DNA of 39,746 nt from Streptomyces sp. NP160 (GTDB lineage: Bacteria; Actinomycetota; Actinomycetes; Actinomycetales; Quadrisphaeraceae), in NCBI RefSeq assembly GCF_006335115.1, contig NZ_VDMJ01000042.1:1-39746 (forward strand). The letters are read 5' to 3'. Every line of letters starts with the position of its first letter. The first letter of the stretch is position 1. Made by a program: the position numbers and the translations under genes. The notes beneath the pieces were generated by a model, which searched no databases, was not told where the DNA came from, and saw nothing but the letters and a program-made list of their open reading frames with translations. Below, piece by piece: positions 15,505-23,567 of this stretch.

Positions 15505-17583
15505 TCAGCGCTGGCCGACGGTGATGACGAGCTCGCCCAGCGAGCCCACGCGCAGCACGTCGCCGGCGTGCAGCACGGTCGTGGCGGTGTGCTCGGTGAC
15601 GACGGCAGGACCGGCGACCTCGTCGCCGGCGAGCATCGCTTCGCGGGTGTACAGGGCGTAGGGCACTGCGGGCGCCTCCTCGCTGACGTGGACGGCCCGC
15701 TCGCCGTCGCGCTGCAGCGGGCCGTCGGCCGCGGCGCGCTCCCGCAGGCGCGGGAGCTCGGGCTTGTCGACCAGGCCGGTGGCCCGCAGCCGCAGCGTGG
15801 TCACCTCCACCGGGTCGGTCATGGTGTGGCCGTACTGGCGCTCGTGCAGCGCCGCGAAGTCGGCGGCGACGCGGGCGGCGTCCAGCGGACCAGCGCCCAC
15901 GGCGAGGGTCACCGAGTGCTCCTGGCCGGAGTACCGCACGTCAAGGCTGCGGGCCATGACCGTCGAGCCCTCCCCGAAGCCCTCCTCGGCGAGCGCTGCG
16001 CGGGCGTCGTCCTCCATCACGCGCCACTGCGCGTCGGCCTCGGCCGGGTCGAGGTCGTCCAGGGCGGCCACCACCGTCCGCGAGGCGTCGTGCTGCACGT
16101 CGGCCAGGAGCATCCCGAAGGCGCAGAACGCCCCCTGCCCCGGCGGCACCACCACGGTGGGGATCCCCAGCTCGACGGCGACGTCGACGGCGACCAGGCC
16201 GCCGCCACCGCCGAAGGAGAGCATCGCGAAGTCCTTCGGATCGCGGCCCACCTCCACGGTGATGGCCCGCACCGCGCCCATGATCTTGGTGGTGGAGATG
16301 GCGACCATGCCCCGCGCCAGCGCCGGCACCGACAGGCCGAGCTGCTCCGCGAGCGGCTGCAGGGCCTTGTGCGCGAGCTCGGCGTCCAGGCGCAGCGTCC
16401 CGCCCAGCGGCGCCTCGGTCCCCAGGTAGCCGATGGCCAGGGCGGCGTCGGTGAACGTCGGGCGGTCGCCGCCACGCCCGTAGGAAGCCGGACCGGGCAC
16501 CGCCCCGGCGCTCGCAGGGCCGACCTGCAGGGCCCCTGCGGCGTCGAGCCAGCCGAGCGACCCGCCGCCTGCACCGATGGTGTGGATGTACAGCGAGGGG
16601 GTGTTGATGGGCATGCCCTCGAACTCGGCGCCCTGGTGCAGCACGGGCTCGCCGTCGAGCACCAGGGAAGCGTCCAGCGAGGTGCCGCCCATGTCGATGG
16701 TGATGAGGTCGGGCATCCCCAGCGCCTCCGCGAGGGCCACCGCCCCGACGACGCCGCCCGCGGGTCCGGACAGGATGAGGCTGACCGGCTGCTCGCGAGC
16801 CGCGGTGGCGCTCATCGCGCCGCCGCCCGAGCGGGTCATGAGGAAGCGCCCGCCGAAGCCCGAGGACTCCAGCTCCCCCTCGAGCGCGCCCAGGTAGCGG
16901 CGCACCACCGGCTTGACGTAGGCGTCGAGCACCGCGGTGCTGGTGCGCTCGAACTCGCGGTACTCGCGGCTCAGCTCGTGGGAGAGCGTCACGGTGACCT
17001 CGGGGGCCAGCTCGGCAAGCACCTCCCGCATCGCCAGCTCGTGGGCGGGGTTGGCGTAGGAGTGCAGGAAGCACACGGCCACCGCGTCGTAGCCGCGCTC
17101 GGCCACGGTGCGGGCCACCCGGGCGGCGTCCTCGCGGTCGAAGGGGGTCACCACCGAGCCGTCGTGCCACGAGCGCTCGGTGACCTCGAAGGTGTCGCAG
17201 CGCTCCAGCAGCGCGGTGGGCTTGCGGTAGGTGATGTCGAAGTTCACGCGGCGGTCGGTGCGGCCCAGCAGGTACACGTCGCGGAAGCCGCGGGTGCTGA
17301 CGACGGCGGTGCGCGCCCCGGTGCGCGTCAGCAGCGCGTTCAGCCCGAGGGTGGTTCCGTGCGTGAAGGTGCGCACCGCGGAGACCTCGCCGCTGGTGGC
17401 GGCGAAGCCGGCCATCACGCCGCGCGTGGGGGCGTCGGGGGTGGTCGGGACCTTCTCGAAGCGCAGCGCCCCGGTCTCGGGCAGCAGCTCCACGACGTCG
17501 GTGAAGGTGCCGCCGACGTCGATGGCGACGCGCGCGCTCCTGCTGCTCGGACGGGTCGAGCCGCTGGTCTGGCTGGTGCTCAC
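15505..17583 (-). CDS. Hydantoinase A / oxoprolinase family protein (HyuA1)
   Basis: A 692-residue ATP-binding hydantoinase subunit of the ASKHA fold. The first phosphate loop is D22-V-G-G-T-F-T-D29, then HGTTLGLNALLTRTG, HSYANPAHE, the SHELSREYREFERTST block, the second phosphate motif IDMGGTSLDASLV, and FGGGGGLVAVDVA. The family uses ATP to activate the ring amide while HyuB completes hydrolysis. The start is GTG 17583, with GAGAGGTGG 5-13 nt upstream; an upstream in-frame ATG at 17634 has no such site and would add an Arg/Pro-rich leader. It heads the leftward operon hyuA1-hyuB1-amidohydrolase and is divergent from the transporter operon. Confidence 0.9.
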   Translation of the reverse strand: MSTSQTSGSTRPSSRSARVAIDVGGTFTDVVELLPETGALRFEKVPTTPDAPTRGVMAGFAATSGEVSAVRTFTHGTTLGLNALLTRTGARTAVVSTRGFRDVYLLGRTDRRVNFDITYRKPTALLERCDTFEVTERSWHDGSVVTPFDREDAARVARTVAERGYDAVAVCFLHSYANPAHELAMREVLAELAPEVTVTLSHELSREYREFERTSTAVLDAYVKPVVRRYLGALEGELESSGFGGRFLMTRSGGGAMSATAAREQPVSLILSGPAGGVVGAVALAEALGMPDLITIDMGGTSLDASLVLDGEPVLHQGAEFEGMPINTPSLYIHTIGAGGGSLGWLDAAGALQVGPASAGAVPGPASYGRGGDRPTFTDAALAIGYLGTEAPLGGTLRLDAELAHKALQPLAEQLGLSVPALARGMVAISTTKIMGAVRAITVEVGRDPKDFAMLSFGGGGGLVAVDVAVELGIPTVVVPPGQGAFCAFGMLLADVQHDASRTVVAALDDLDPAEADAQWRVMEDDARAALAEEGFGEGSTVMARSLDVRYSGQEHSVTLAVGAGPLDAARVAADFAALHERQYGHTMTDPVEVTTLRLRATGLVDKPELPRLRERAAADGPLQRDGERAVHVSEEAPAVPYALYTREAMLAGDEVAGPAVVTEHTATTVLHAGDVLRVGSLGELVITVGQR

Positions 17584-17882
17584 GGGGTCCACCTCTCGCC
17601 GGCGCGGGGGAGCGCCGGGTAGCCGACGGCGCACCCCGGGACCCGGGGCGCGTGGGAGGGAGGGGCGCTGGCGCGCCGACGGCGGGGTGGACCGCGCGCT
17701 CCGTGCCCCGAGGCGGCGTGGCGCTCTGGCGGGGGCGGGCGTCTGACGGACCCGGCCGCTCGTCCGGGACCGACGGCCTGCGTCAGCCGGTGGTCGGGCG
17801 AGGGTCCGGACGCTGGCACGCGTCGCCGAGGGCTGTCAACCACCTCGTGCAGGTCCGGCGGCCGTCACAGGCGGTGCCGTCC

Positions 17883-17905
17883 CGGGTGTGCTGCGGGCAC
17901 ACCCG
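17883..17905. promoter_or_regulatory. Perfect 9-bp inverted repeat, operator or 5'-UTR hairpin
   Basis: CGGGTGTGC (17883-17891) and GCACACCCG (17897-17905) are exact complements around a 5-nt spacer TGCGG. It lies ~100 nt upstream of the ABM gene. Centre-to-centre spacing of the arms is 14 bp, suitable for a dimeric regulator; it could equally fold in the RNA. PucR is an obvious but unproven candidate binder. Confidence 0.45.
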
Positions 17906-17953
17906 CCGCCCGCACCCCTCGGCCAGCATTCGGCCACCCACGACCGCCCCACC

Positions 17954-17972
17954 GGCTCGCGAAGGCTCGCGA
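17954..17972. repeat. Tandem GGCTCGCGA pair with two TCGCGA palindromes 10 bp apart
   Basis: GGCTCGCGA at 17954-17962 is repeated at 17964-17972 after a single A. Each copy contains the 6-bp palindrome TCGCGA, so two identical symmetric half-sites lie one helical turn apart, 36 nt upstream of the ABM start. It may be a regulator site. Confidence 0.4.
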
Positions 17973-18007
17973 CGGCGCGGTCCGCACCGCCCAGCAGGAG
18001 GACTCCG

Positions 18008-18325
18008 GTGATCACCAGCGTGCTGCAGCTCAGCGCCCGCCCGGGCAGCGAGCAGGCCGTCGACGACCTCTACGCCGAGCGCGGCGTGCTGGACCGCTCT
18101 CGCGCCTTCCCCGGCTGCCGCGGTGCCGTGCTGCTGCGCACCGTCGAGGGCACCCTCGCCGCCGGCAGCGCCACCCACGTCGTCATCGCCCAGTGGGACG
18201 ACGAGGCCGCCTACGCCGCCTGGGTCGCCGACCCGTGGCGGAACGAGGTGGGTGCTGCGCTGGCGCCGCTGCTCGACGGCGACGCCGTCCCGCCCGCCGG
18301 CGCGGTGCTCCGCCCCGCCTGCTGA
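18008..18325 (+). CDS. Antibiotic-biosynthesis-monooxygenase (ABM)-domain protein
   Basis: A 105-residue protein with the dimeric ferredoxin-like ABM layout: a beta strand (VITSVLQLSARPGSEQAVDDLY), a helix, FPGCRGAVLLRT, then HVVIAQWDDEAAYAAWVADPWRNEV, where the conserved W and downstream W/R occur. ABM proteins act on small organic molecules, often as cofactor-free oxygenases, or serve as binding or signal-like proteins. It is the first gene of the ABC transporter operon, so it may modify the imported compound or protect against it (inference). The GTG is preceded by AGGAGGA 6 nt upstream. Confidence 0.65.
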   Translation: MITSVLQLSARPGSEQAVDDLYAERGVLDRSRAFPGCRGAVLLRTVEGTLAAGSATHVVIAQWDDEAAYAAWVADPWRNEVGAALAPLLDGDAVPPAGAVLRPAC

Positions 18326-18331
18326 CTGCTC

Positions 18332-18384
18332 CACCCGCACCGTCACCCGCACCGTCACCCGCACCGTCACCCGCACCGCCACCC
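18332..18384. repeat. 12-bp tandem repeat in the leader of the binding-protein gene
   Basis: CACCCGCACCGT occurs at 18332-18343, 18344-18355, 18356-18367 and, with a final C, at 18368-18379, plus a partial copy to 18384 (about 4.4 copies). It fills most of the 78-nt gap between the ABM stop and the binding-protein ribosome-binding site (GAGGAG 18392-18397). It is non-coding, or would encode Thr-Val-Thr-Arg repeats by read-through of the ABM stop. Confidence 0.9.
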
Positions 18385-18403
18385 GAAGCTCGAGGAGAAA
18401 CCC

Positions 18404-19435
18404 GTGAAGCGCTCCACCCGCGCCGCCGCCGCCGTGTTCGGCGCCGCCGCCCTCGCCCTGACCGGCGCCTGCAGCAACCCCAACGCGGGCGCCAGCGGCG
18501 CCGCCTCGAGCGCGGCGTCCAGCACGGTCGACGCCGACCAGGAGCTGCGCGTCGGGTTCTTCGGCTTCGCCAAGGCCAACTCCTTCGCCCAGGCCGCGTG
18601 GGCCGGTGTGCAGGAGGCCGCGCAGGAGGACAACGCGACCGCCGAGTTCGTCGACTCCAACTTCGACGGCGCCGTCCAGGTGCAGCAGCTCACCGACGCC
18701 GTCACCAGCAAGCGCTTCGACGTCGTCGTCATCCAGGCCAACGACGGCACCGCCATCACCCAGCCCGTCAAGCAGGCCCTCGCCGCCGGCATCACGGTCG
18801 TCGTCGAGTTCACGCCGATCGGCGGGCGGTTCGACACCATCGAGCCGCAGGTCGACGGCGTCATCTCCATCGTCGACGCCCCCACGGCCAACGGCGAGGG
18901 CCTGGCGGAGATGGGCCTGGACGCCTGCACGCAGCTCGCCGTCCAGCCGTGCCAGGTGGCGTACCTGCAGGGCTTCGACAACTACCCGCTCGACGCCGCC
19001 CGCACCGAGGCGGCCGTCAACGCGCTCAAGGCCGGCGGGGCCGACGTGGTCGCGAGCCCCATCGGCGGGTACACCCCCGACTCGGGCCGCACCGCCATGC
19101 AGAACGTCCTGCAGGCCAACCCCGACGTCGACGTCGTCATCGGGTCCTCGCAGGCCATCGAGGGCGCCTCCGCCCTCACCGAGGGGCGCACCGACATCCT
19201 GTACGTCGGCAACGGCGGCTCGACCCAGGCGTACGCCGGCGTCATGGACGGCTCCTGGTACGGCACCTACGTCATCCCCGAGAAGACCGACGGCAAGACC
19301 GCCACGGAGCTGGGCCTGAAGAAGCACCGCGGGGAGGAGGTGCCGGTCGCCACGGACTCTGCCGACCTCACCCCGTTCAAGGCCATCGGCACCAAGGAGG
19401 CCCTCACCGGCCTCACCGCCGAGTACAGCGACTGA
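18404..19435 (+). CDS. Ribose-type ABC transporter substrate-binding lipoprotein
   Basis: A 343-residue protein with a lipoprotein signal: basic N-terminus, hydrophobic Ala-rich segment and lipobox LTGAC with Cys at 23. A low-complexity Ala/Ser linker follows, then a type I periplasmic-binding fold (RbsB/Peripla_BP_4): LRVGFFGFAKANSFAQAAWAG, QLTDAVTSKRFDVVVIQAND, and PDVDVVIGSSQAIEGASAL. The family binds sugars, but also purines, autoinducers and other small polar molecules. Beside two hydantoinase operons the ligand is probably not an ordinary sugar (inference). GAGGAG 18392-18397 supports the GTG start. Confidence 0.9.
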   Translation: MKRSTRAAAAVFGAAALALTGACSNPNAGASGAASSAASSTVDADQELRVGFFGFAKANSFAQAAWAGVQEAAQEDNATAEFVDSNFDGAVQVQQLTDAVTSKRFDVVVIQANDGTAITQPVKQALAAGITVVVEFTPIGGRFDTIEPQVDGVISIVDAPTANGEGLAEMGLDACTQLAVQPCQVAYLQGFDNYPLDAARTEAAVNALKAGGADVVASPIGGYTPDSGRTAMQNVLQANPDVDVVIGSSQAIEGASALTEGRTDILYVGNGGSTQAYAGVMDGSWYGTYVIPEKTDGKTATELGLKKHRGEEVPVATDSADLTPFKAIGTKEALTGLTAEYSD

Positions 19436-19454
19436 CCCGAGGGTCCACCAGACC

Positions 19455-19493
19455 GCCCGGCGGCCGGGTCCTCCCCCGGTCCGGCCGCCGGGC
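19455..19493. terminator. 13-bp hairpin between binding protein and ATPase genes, probable attenuator
   Basis: GCCCGGCGGCCGG (19455-19467) pairs perfectly with CCGGCCGCCGGGC (19481-19493) around a 13-nt loop, within the 112-nt gap. Such hairpins after binding-protein genes commonly stop most transcripts or protect the 3' end, giving more binding protein than ATPase and permease. Function inferred from stem and position. Confidence 0.6.
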
Positions 19494-19547
19494 ACCCACC
19501 ACCAGCCGACCAGCCGACCGGCTGAGCGGCCGACCGAGGAGCAGACC

Positions 19548-21152
19548 GTGACAGAGCGAGCAGCGCCGCACATCAGCGTCCGCGGTGTCGGCAAGAGCTA
19601 CGGCGGGGTGTCGGTGCTGCGGGGTGTCGACCTCGACATCGCCCCCGGCGAGGTCCACGCCCTCGTGGGGGAGAACGGCGCGGGCAAGTCCACGCTCCTC
19701 AAGGTGCTCGGCGGCGCCGTCCGCGCCGACGAGGGCGAGGTGAGCTTCGACGGCGTCGTCACCACCATCACCAGCCCCCGTGACGCCATCGCGCACGGGG
19801 TCAGCCTCATCACGCAGGAGGGCGCCCTCGTGCCCGCCATGACGGTGCTGGACAACGTGGCCCTCGGCCGCTGGCGCGCCCGGGGCGGCTGGGTCGCCCG
19901 CCGCGCCGACCTCGCCGCCTTCGACGCCCTCCTCGCCCGCACCGGCTTCGACCTCGACCCCACGACCCGCGTCAAGGACCTCTCCACCGGGGCCCAGCAG
20001 CAGGTCGAGGTGCTGCGCGCACTCGCGCGCGGAGCCCGCGTCATCGCCTTCGACGAGCCGACCGCCGTGCTCACCGAGCACGAGAAGGCGGGCCTGCTGC
20101 AGCTCATGCGCGACCTCGCCGCCGGCGGCACCACCGTGCTCCTGGTCAGCCACTTCCTCGACGAGGTGCTCGCTGTCGCCGACCGCCTCACCGTGCTGCG
20201 CGACGGCGACCTGGTGCACACCGGCGACGCCGCCGAGCAGACGCCCGCCTCCCTGGTGTCCCACATGGTCGGCCGCCAGGTCGACGTCCTCTACCCCGCC
20301 CCCGCCCCGGTCCCCGACGACGCCCCCGTGCTGTTGGAGGCCCGGGGCCTGAGCCGCACCGCAGGCCCGCGGCCCGTCCACGACGTCGACCTGCGCGTGC
20401 GCGCCGGGGAGGTGGTGGGCATCGCAGGGCTCGTCGGGTCGGGCCGCAGCGAGCTGCTGCACCTCCTCTTCGGCGCCGACGCCGCCACCTCCGGCACGGT
20501 CAGCGTCGACGGGGCGGTCATCGCCCGCCCCTCCCCGCGCGCGGCGATGGACGCCGGGATCGCGCTGGTGCCGGAGTCGCGCAAGGAGCAGGGCCTCGTG
20601 CTGGTCCGGTCGATCACCGAGAACACCGCGCTCGGCTCCCTCACCTCGCGGTCCACCGGAGGGGTGGTGCGCCGCCGCGCCGAGCGCGAGGCGGTGGGCG
20701 CCGTCGGCCGCAGCACGGACGTGCGCGCCGCGGACCCCACCGCCCCGGTCGGCGCGCTCTCGGGCGGCAACCAGCAGAAGGTGCTCTTCGCCAAGTGGCT
20801 GCTGCGCGACCCCCGCGTGCTGCTGGTCGACGAGCCCACCCGTGGTGTCGACGTGGCCGCCAAGAGCCAGCTGCACCACCTCGTGGTCGACCTCGCCGCC
20901 CAGGGGCGCGCGGTCGTCGTCGTCTCCAGCGAGGTCGAGGAGGTCCTGGCGCTGTCGCACCGCGTGCTGGTCCTGCGCCACGGCCGCGTGGTGGGGGAGT
21001 TCGGCCGCGACACCCCGCGCGAGGCCGTGGTGGCGCTCGCGTTCGGCGACGACGAGCCCGCCGACCAGCCGGACGAGCAGCCGGAAGACCAGCCGGACGA
21101 CCAGGCACCAGGCCACCCCGACGACCAGCCCGCCGAGAGGACCTCCGCATGA
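19548..21152 (+). CDS. Ribose-type ABC transporter ATP-binding protein with two ABC domains
   Basis: A 534-residue fused double ATPase (RbsA/MglA type). Domain 1: Walker A GENGAGKST (41-49), signature LSTGAQQQVE, Walker B VIAFDEPTAV. Domain 2: the degenerate Walker A typical of this family (GLVGSGRSE), signature LSGGNQQKV and Walker B VLLVDEPTRGVD. It energises import of the ligand caught by the upstream lipoprotein. The last ~35 residues are an unusual Asp/Gln/Pro-rich tail encoded by imperfect 12-bp repeats (21063-21110). The stop overlaps the permease start (ATGA 21149-21152). Confidence 0.92.
   Translation: MTERAAPHISVRGVGKSYGGVSVLRGVDLDIAPGEVHALVGENGAGKSTLLKVLGGAVRADEGEVSFDGVVTTITSPRDAIAHGVSLITQEGALVPAMTVLDNVALGRWRARGGWVARRADLAAFDALLARTGFDLDPTTRVKDLSTGAQQQVEVLRALARGARVIAFDEPTAVLTEHEKAGLLQLMRDLAAGGTTVLLVSHFLDEVLAVADRLTVLRDGDLVHTGDAAEQTPASLVSHMVGRQVDVLYPAPAPVPDDAPVLLEARGLSRTAGPRPVHDVDLRVRAGEVVGIAGLVGSGRSELLHLLFGADAATSGTVSVDGAVIARPSPRAAMDAGIALVPESRKEQGLVLVRSITENTALGSLTSRSTGGVVRRRAEREAVGAVGRSTDVRAADPTAPVGALSGGNQQKVLFAKWLLRDPRVLLVDEPTRGVDVAAKSQLHHLVVDLAAQGRAVVVVSSEVEEVLALSHRVLVLRHGRVVGEFGRDTPREAVVALAFGDDEPADQPDEQPEDQPDDQAPGHPDDQPAERTSA
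21063..21110. repeat. Imperfect 12-bp tandem repeat encoding the acidic tail of the ATPase
   Basis: Units GACCAGCCGGAC (21063-21074), GAGCAGCCGGAA (21075-21086), GACCAGCCGGAC (21087-21098) and a degenerate GACCAGGCACCA (21099-21110) give a D/E-x-Q-P-D/E tail. Copy-number changes would not shift the frame. Confidence 0.7.
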
Positions 21153-22144
21153 GCACCAGCACCACGGCCGCGCCGACGAGCGCGGCCGGCGCCCGCCCCC
21201 GCCCGCGGCCGGGGGTGAAGGTGCGCGACTACGGCATCCTCGTGGCGCTCGTCGCCATCGTCGCGGCGCTGTCGCTGAGCACCGACACCTTCCTCACCCA
21301 GCAGAACCTCGTGAACCTGCTCGACCAGGCCTCCGTGGTCGGGCTGCTGGCCATCGGCGCCACGATCTGCATCATCAGCGGCGTCTTCGACCTCACCGCC
21401 AGCGCCACGCTCGCGGTCTCCGCGATCATCGGCGTCACCGTCGGTCAGGAGGTCGGCGTGGTCGGCGGCTTCGTCGCCGCCGTCGTGGCCGGGGCCCTGC
21501 TGGGCCTGCTCACGGGCACGATCGTGGTGAAGTCGAGGGTCAACTCCTTCATCGGCACCCTGGCCACCTCGATCATCTACCGGGGCATGGCCGTGGTCAT
21601 CACCGCCGGCGCCATCGCCTACCCGCTGGCCGACCAGGCCGAGCAGTTCAGCATGCTCACCTGGCCGTCGCTGTTCGGGCTCACCTCGGCCACCGTGATG
21701 TTCCTCGTGGTGGCCGTCGCCGCCGCCCTGCTCGTCTCCTCGACCACCTTCGGCCGCCGCCTGTACGCCGTCGGCGGCAACGCCGAGGCAGCGCGCCTGT
21801 CGGGCATCCGCACCGACCGGGTGCACATCGCCGCGTACACCATCAGCGGCGTGTGCGCGGCGCTGGCGGGCCTCATCCTCGCCTCCCGCGCGGGCTCGGC
21901 GCAGTCGAGCATGGCCACCGGCTACGACCTCAACGCGATCGCCGCCGCCGTCATCGGCGGCACGAGCATCCTCGGCGGTGAGGGCGCGGTGTGGCGCGGC
22001 GTGGTCGGCGCCCTGCTGCTGACCCTCATCGGCAACGGCTTCAACCTGCTGGGCTGGGACACCACCTACCTGCAGGTCACCACCGGCGGGTTGATCCTGC
22101 TCGCAGTGACCGTCGACGGCGTGCTGCGCCGCCGGGCCCGCTGA
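21149..22144 (+). CDS. Ribose-type ABC transporter permease
   Basis: A 331-residue RbsC-family permease with 8-10 hydrophobic segments starting at about residue 28. The cytoplasmic coupling block is typical: FGRRLYAVGGNAEAARLSGIRTDRV, followed by GGTSILGGEGAVWRGVVGALLLTLIGNGFNLLG near the C-terminus. A short basic/Pro-rich N-terminal tail (RPRPRPGVKVRDYG) precedes the first membrane segment. It forms the channel for the upstream ATPase and binding protein. The ATG overlaps the ATPase stop by 4 nt. Confidence 0.92.
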   Translation: MSTSTTAAPTSAAGARPRPRPGVKVRDYGILVALVAIVAALSLSTDTFLTQQNLVNLLDQASVVGLLAIGATICIISGVFDLTASATLAVSAIIGVTVGQEVGVVGGFVAAVVAGALLGLLTGTIVVKSRVNSFIGTLATSIIYRGMAVVITAGAIAYPLADQAEQFSMLTWPSLFGLTSATVMFLVVAVAAALLVSSTTFGRRLYAVGGNAEAARLSGIRTDRVHIAAYTISGVCAALAGLILASRAGSAQSSMATGYDLNAIAAAVIGGTSILGGEGAVWRGVVGALLLTLIGNGFNLLGWDTTYLQVTTGGLILLAVTVDGVLRRRAR

Positions 22145-22178
22145 GGCCGCCGGGCGGTCACGGGTGGCGAAGCGGCGC

Positions 22179-22184
22179 TAGCCT
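22179..22184 (+). promoter_or_regulatory. Likely -10 box (TAGCCT) for a leaderless hyuA-like/DUF917/pucR transcript
   Basis: TAGCCT lies 6 nt before the GTG at 22191, the TAnnnT-N6-GTG arrangement of actinobacterial leaderless genes. No Shine-Dalgarno sequence precedes this start. It suggests the HyuA-like/DUF917/PucR block has its own promoter, 46 nt after the permease stop. Confidence 0.5.
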
Positions 22185-22190
22185 GCGACC

Positions 22191-23567
22191 GTGGTGCTCG
22201 TAGCATCCCCGAGCGAGGGGTCGGAGTGCTCTCAGCACACCGGCCCCTCGCTCATCGGCGCCCAGCTCCGGCCCGACGGCGCGACCGCCGCGGTCGTGCG
22301 GCCCTGCGGCGGTGCGCCGGGCGAGCCCGGCGCCGAGGTCGTGCACGTGGAGCGCGCCTCCGGCGCCGACGCCCTGGAGCGGGTGCTCGGCGCCGCCCTC
22401 GGCGCTGTGCTGGAGGCGCCCGGCGGCCCTTCGAGCGGACGGGTCTCGGTCGTGCTCGACCTCGGCCCGCACCTGGAGCACCTGCTGCACCGCCCCGAGC
22501 TGCTCGACCCGGTCGCCGTGGTGCGCGTCGCGCCGCGCGCCGGCACCGACCCGGCGCTCGCCCGCCACCCCTCGGCGCTCGTGGAGGCGCTGGTCTGCTG
22601 CCGCTGGGTGGTGCCCGGCGGCCACGACCTGCTCGGCCGCGAGCTGCGGCTGCTCGACCGCGCCGCGCTGACCGCCGTCGTGGGAGAGCTCGCCGGGGCC
22701 GCGCCGCGCTGCGTGGCCGTGGTCGCCGCGGGGTCGGCCGGACAACCGGTGCACGAGCGGACCGTGGCCGACGCGGTGCAGGCCGCCCTGCCTGGCGCAC
22801 GCATCAGCGCCGCTCACGACTTCGGCGGGCACGGCAGCGCCGCCCGGGAGGCGACGGTGGTCGCGGACGCCGCCCTCGGGGCCGCCGTGGACGCCCTGGT
22901 GGACCGCGCCGAGGCCGTGCTGCGGCGCCGGGCGGGGCGCCGCGGGGCCGAGCTGCGGCTGTGCCGCGGCGACGGCGGGTCGCTCAGCGCCGAGCGCGCG
23001 CGGTCGGCGCCCGTGCTGGTGCTCGGCAGCGGCCTGGGCCCGGCCGTGCTCGGCGCCGCGCAGCTCGCCGGCGAGGACGGCTGCCGGGTGCTGCTCCCGG
23101 TGGCCGACGGCGGCCACCTCGTCGCCGGGGTGCGCAACGGCCTCGCGCTGGTGCGCCCCCTGGTGGTGGGCGAGCCCGCCGCCGAGCTGGTGGTCCCGTC
23201 CGTGGCGCTGGACCGGGCGCGTCCCTCCGCCCCGCCCGCTGACCGCGCTGACCGCGTCGAGGGCGCTGCCTCCGTCGGCGGCCGGGTCCCCGACGTCGTC
23301 GCCGGTGGTGAGCTGGACGAGCTGGCGTGCGTCGGGGCGGCCCTGGCCCGGCCGCTGTCGTGGCTCGACGAGATCACCGCCATCGGCTCCGCCGACGACC
23401 TCGCGGCGGTCCAGCGCGCCGCGGTGCAGCGGGCCACGGCCCTGGCCACCGCCAACGGCGCCGAGCCCGGCAGCGCCGACGTGGTGGAGGTCTCCAGCGT
23501 GGCCGTGCCCTACAGCCGCGCGGGGACGGTGCGGGTGCGGGTGCGGGTCGGCGGGGTCGGCCGGTGA
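22191..23567 (+). CDS. Degenerate hydantoinase-A/oxoprolinase-like protein
   Basis: A 458-residue protein, shorter than full HyuA. Its order of segments follows the hydantoinase A family. ISAAHDFGGHGSAAREATVVADAALGAAVDALVDRAE matches the ShE...R-ttv-nA-l block. LCRGDGGSLSAERARSAPVLVLGSG matches the sGG-ms...SGPa block, and VVAGGELDELACVGAALARP matches the late Ala-rich block. However, the N-terminal D-x-G-G-T-F/N-T-D phosphate loop reads LIGAQLRPDGATAAVV, and the second D-m-G-G-T-s-D motif reads VADGGHLVAGV. Nucleotide binding is therefore doubtful, so a pseudoenzyme or regulatory partner is possible. It heads a block with a DUF917-like protein and a PucR regulator, a gene set I recall from other actinobacteria with intact motifs. 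Confidence 0.6.
   Translation: MVLVASPSEGSECSQHTGPSLIGAQLRPDGATAAVVRPCGGAPGEPGAEVVHVERASGADALERVLGAALGAVLEAPGGPSSGRVSVVLDLGPHLEHLLHRPELLDPVAVVRVAPRAGTDPALARHPSALVEALVCCRWVVPGGHDLLGRELRLLDRAALTAVVGELAGAAPRCVAVVAAGSAGQPVHERTVADAVQAALPGARISAAHDFGGHGSAAREATVVADAALGAAVDALVDRAEAVLRRRAGRRGAELRLCRGDGGSLSAERARSAPVLVLGSGLGPAVLGAAQLAGEDGCRVLLPVADGGHLVAGVRNGLALVRPLVVGEPAAELVVPSVALDRARPSAPPADRADRVEGAASVGGRVPDVVAGGELDELACVGAALARPLSWLDEITAIGSADDLAAVQRAAVQRATALATANGAEPGSADVVEVSSVAVPYSRAGTVRVRVRVGGVGR

Larger units (their letters stand above)
17584..18007. promoter_or_regulatory. 424-nt divergent control region between hyuA1 and the ABM/ABC operon
   Basis: This is the largest gene-free stretch of the island; I see no convincing coding potential. 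It should hold the promoters for both directions. The half nearest the ABM gene contains a perfect inverted repeat (17883-17905), a direct repeat CGGCCA at 17920-17925 and 17931-17936 (11 bp apart), and a tandem GGCTCGCGA pair (17954-17972). An AGGAG ribosome-binding site for the ABM gene lies just before its start. Confidence 0.6.

Noticed and set aside
18332-18384. CRISPR-like array
   Set aside because: The 12-bp units are directly adjacent with no unique spacers, so it is a simple tandem repeat.
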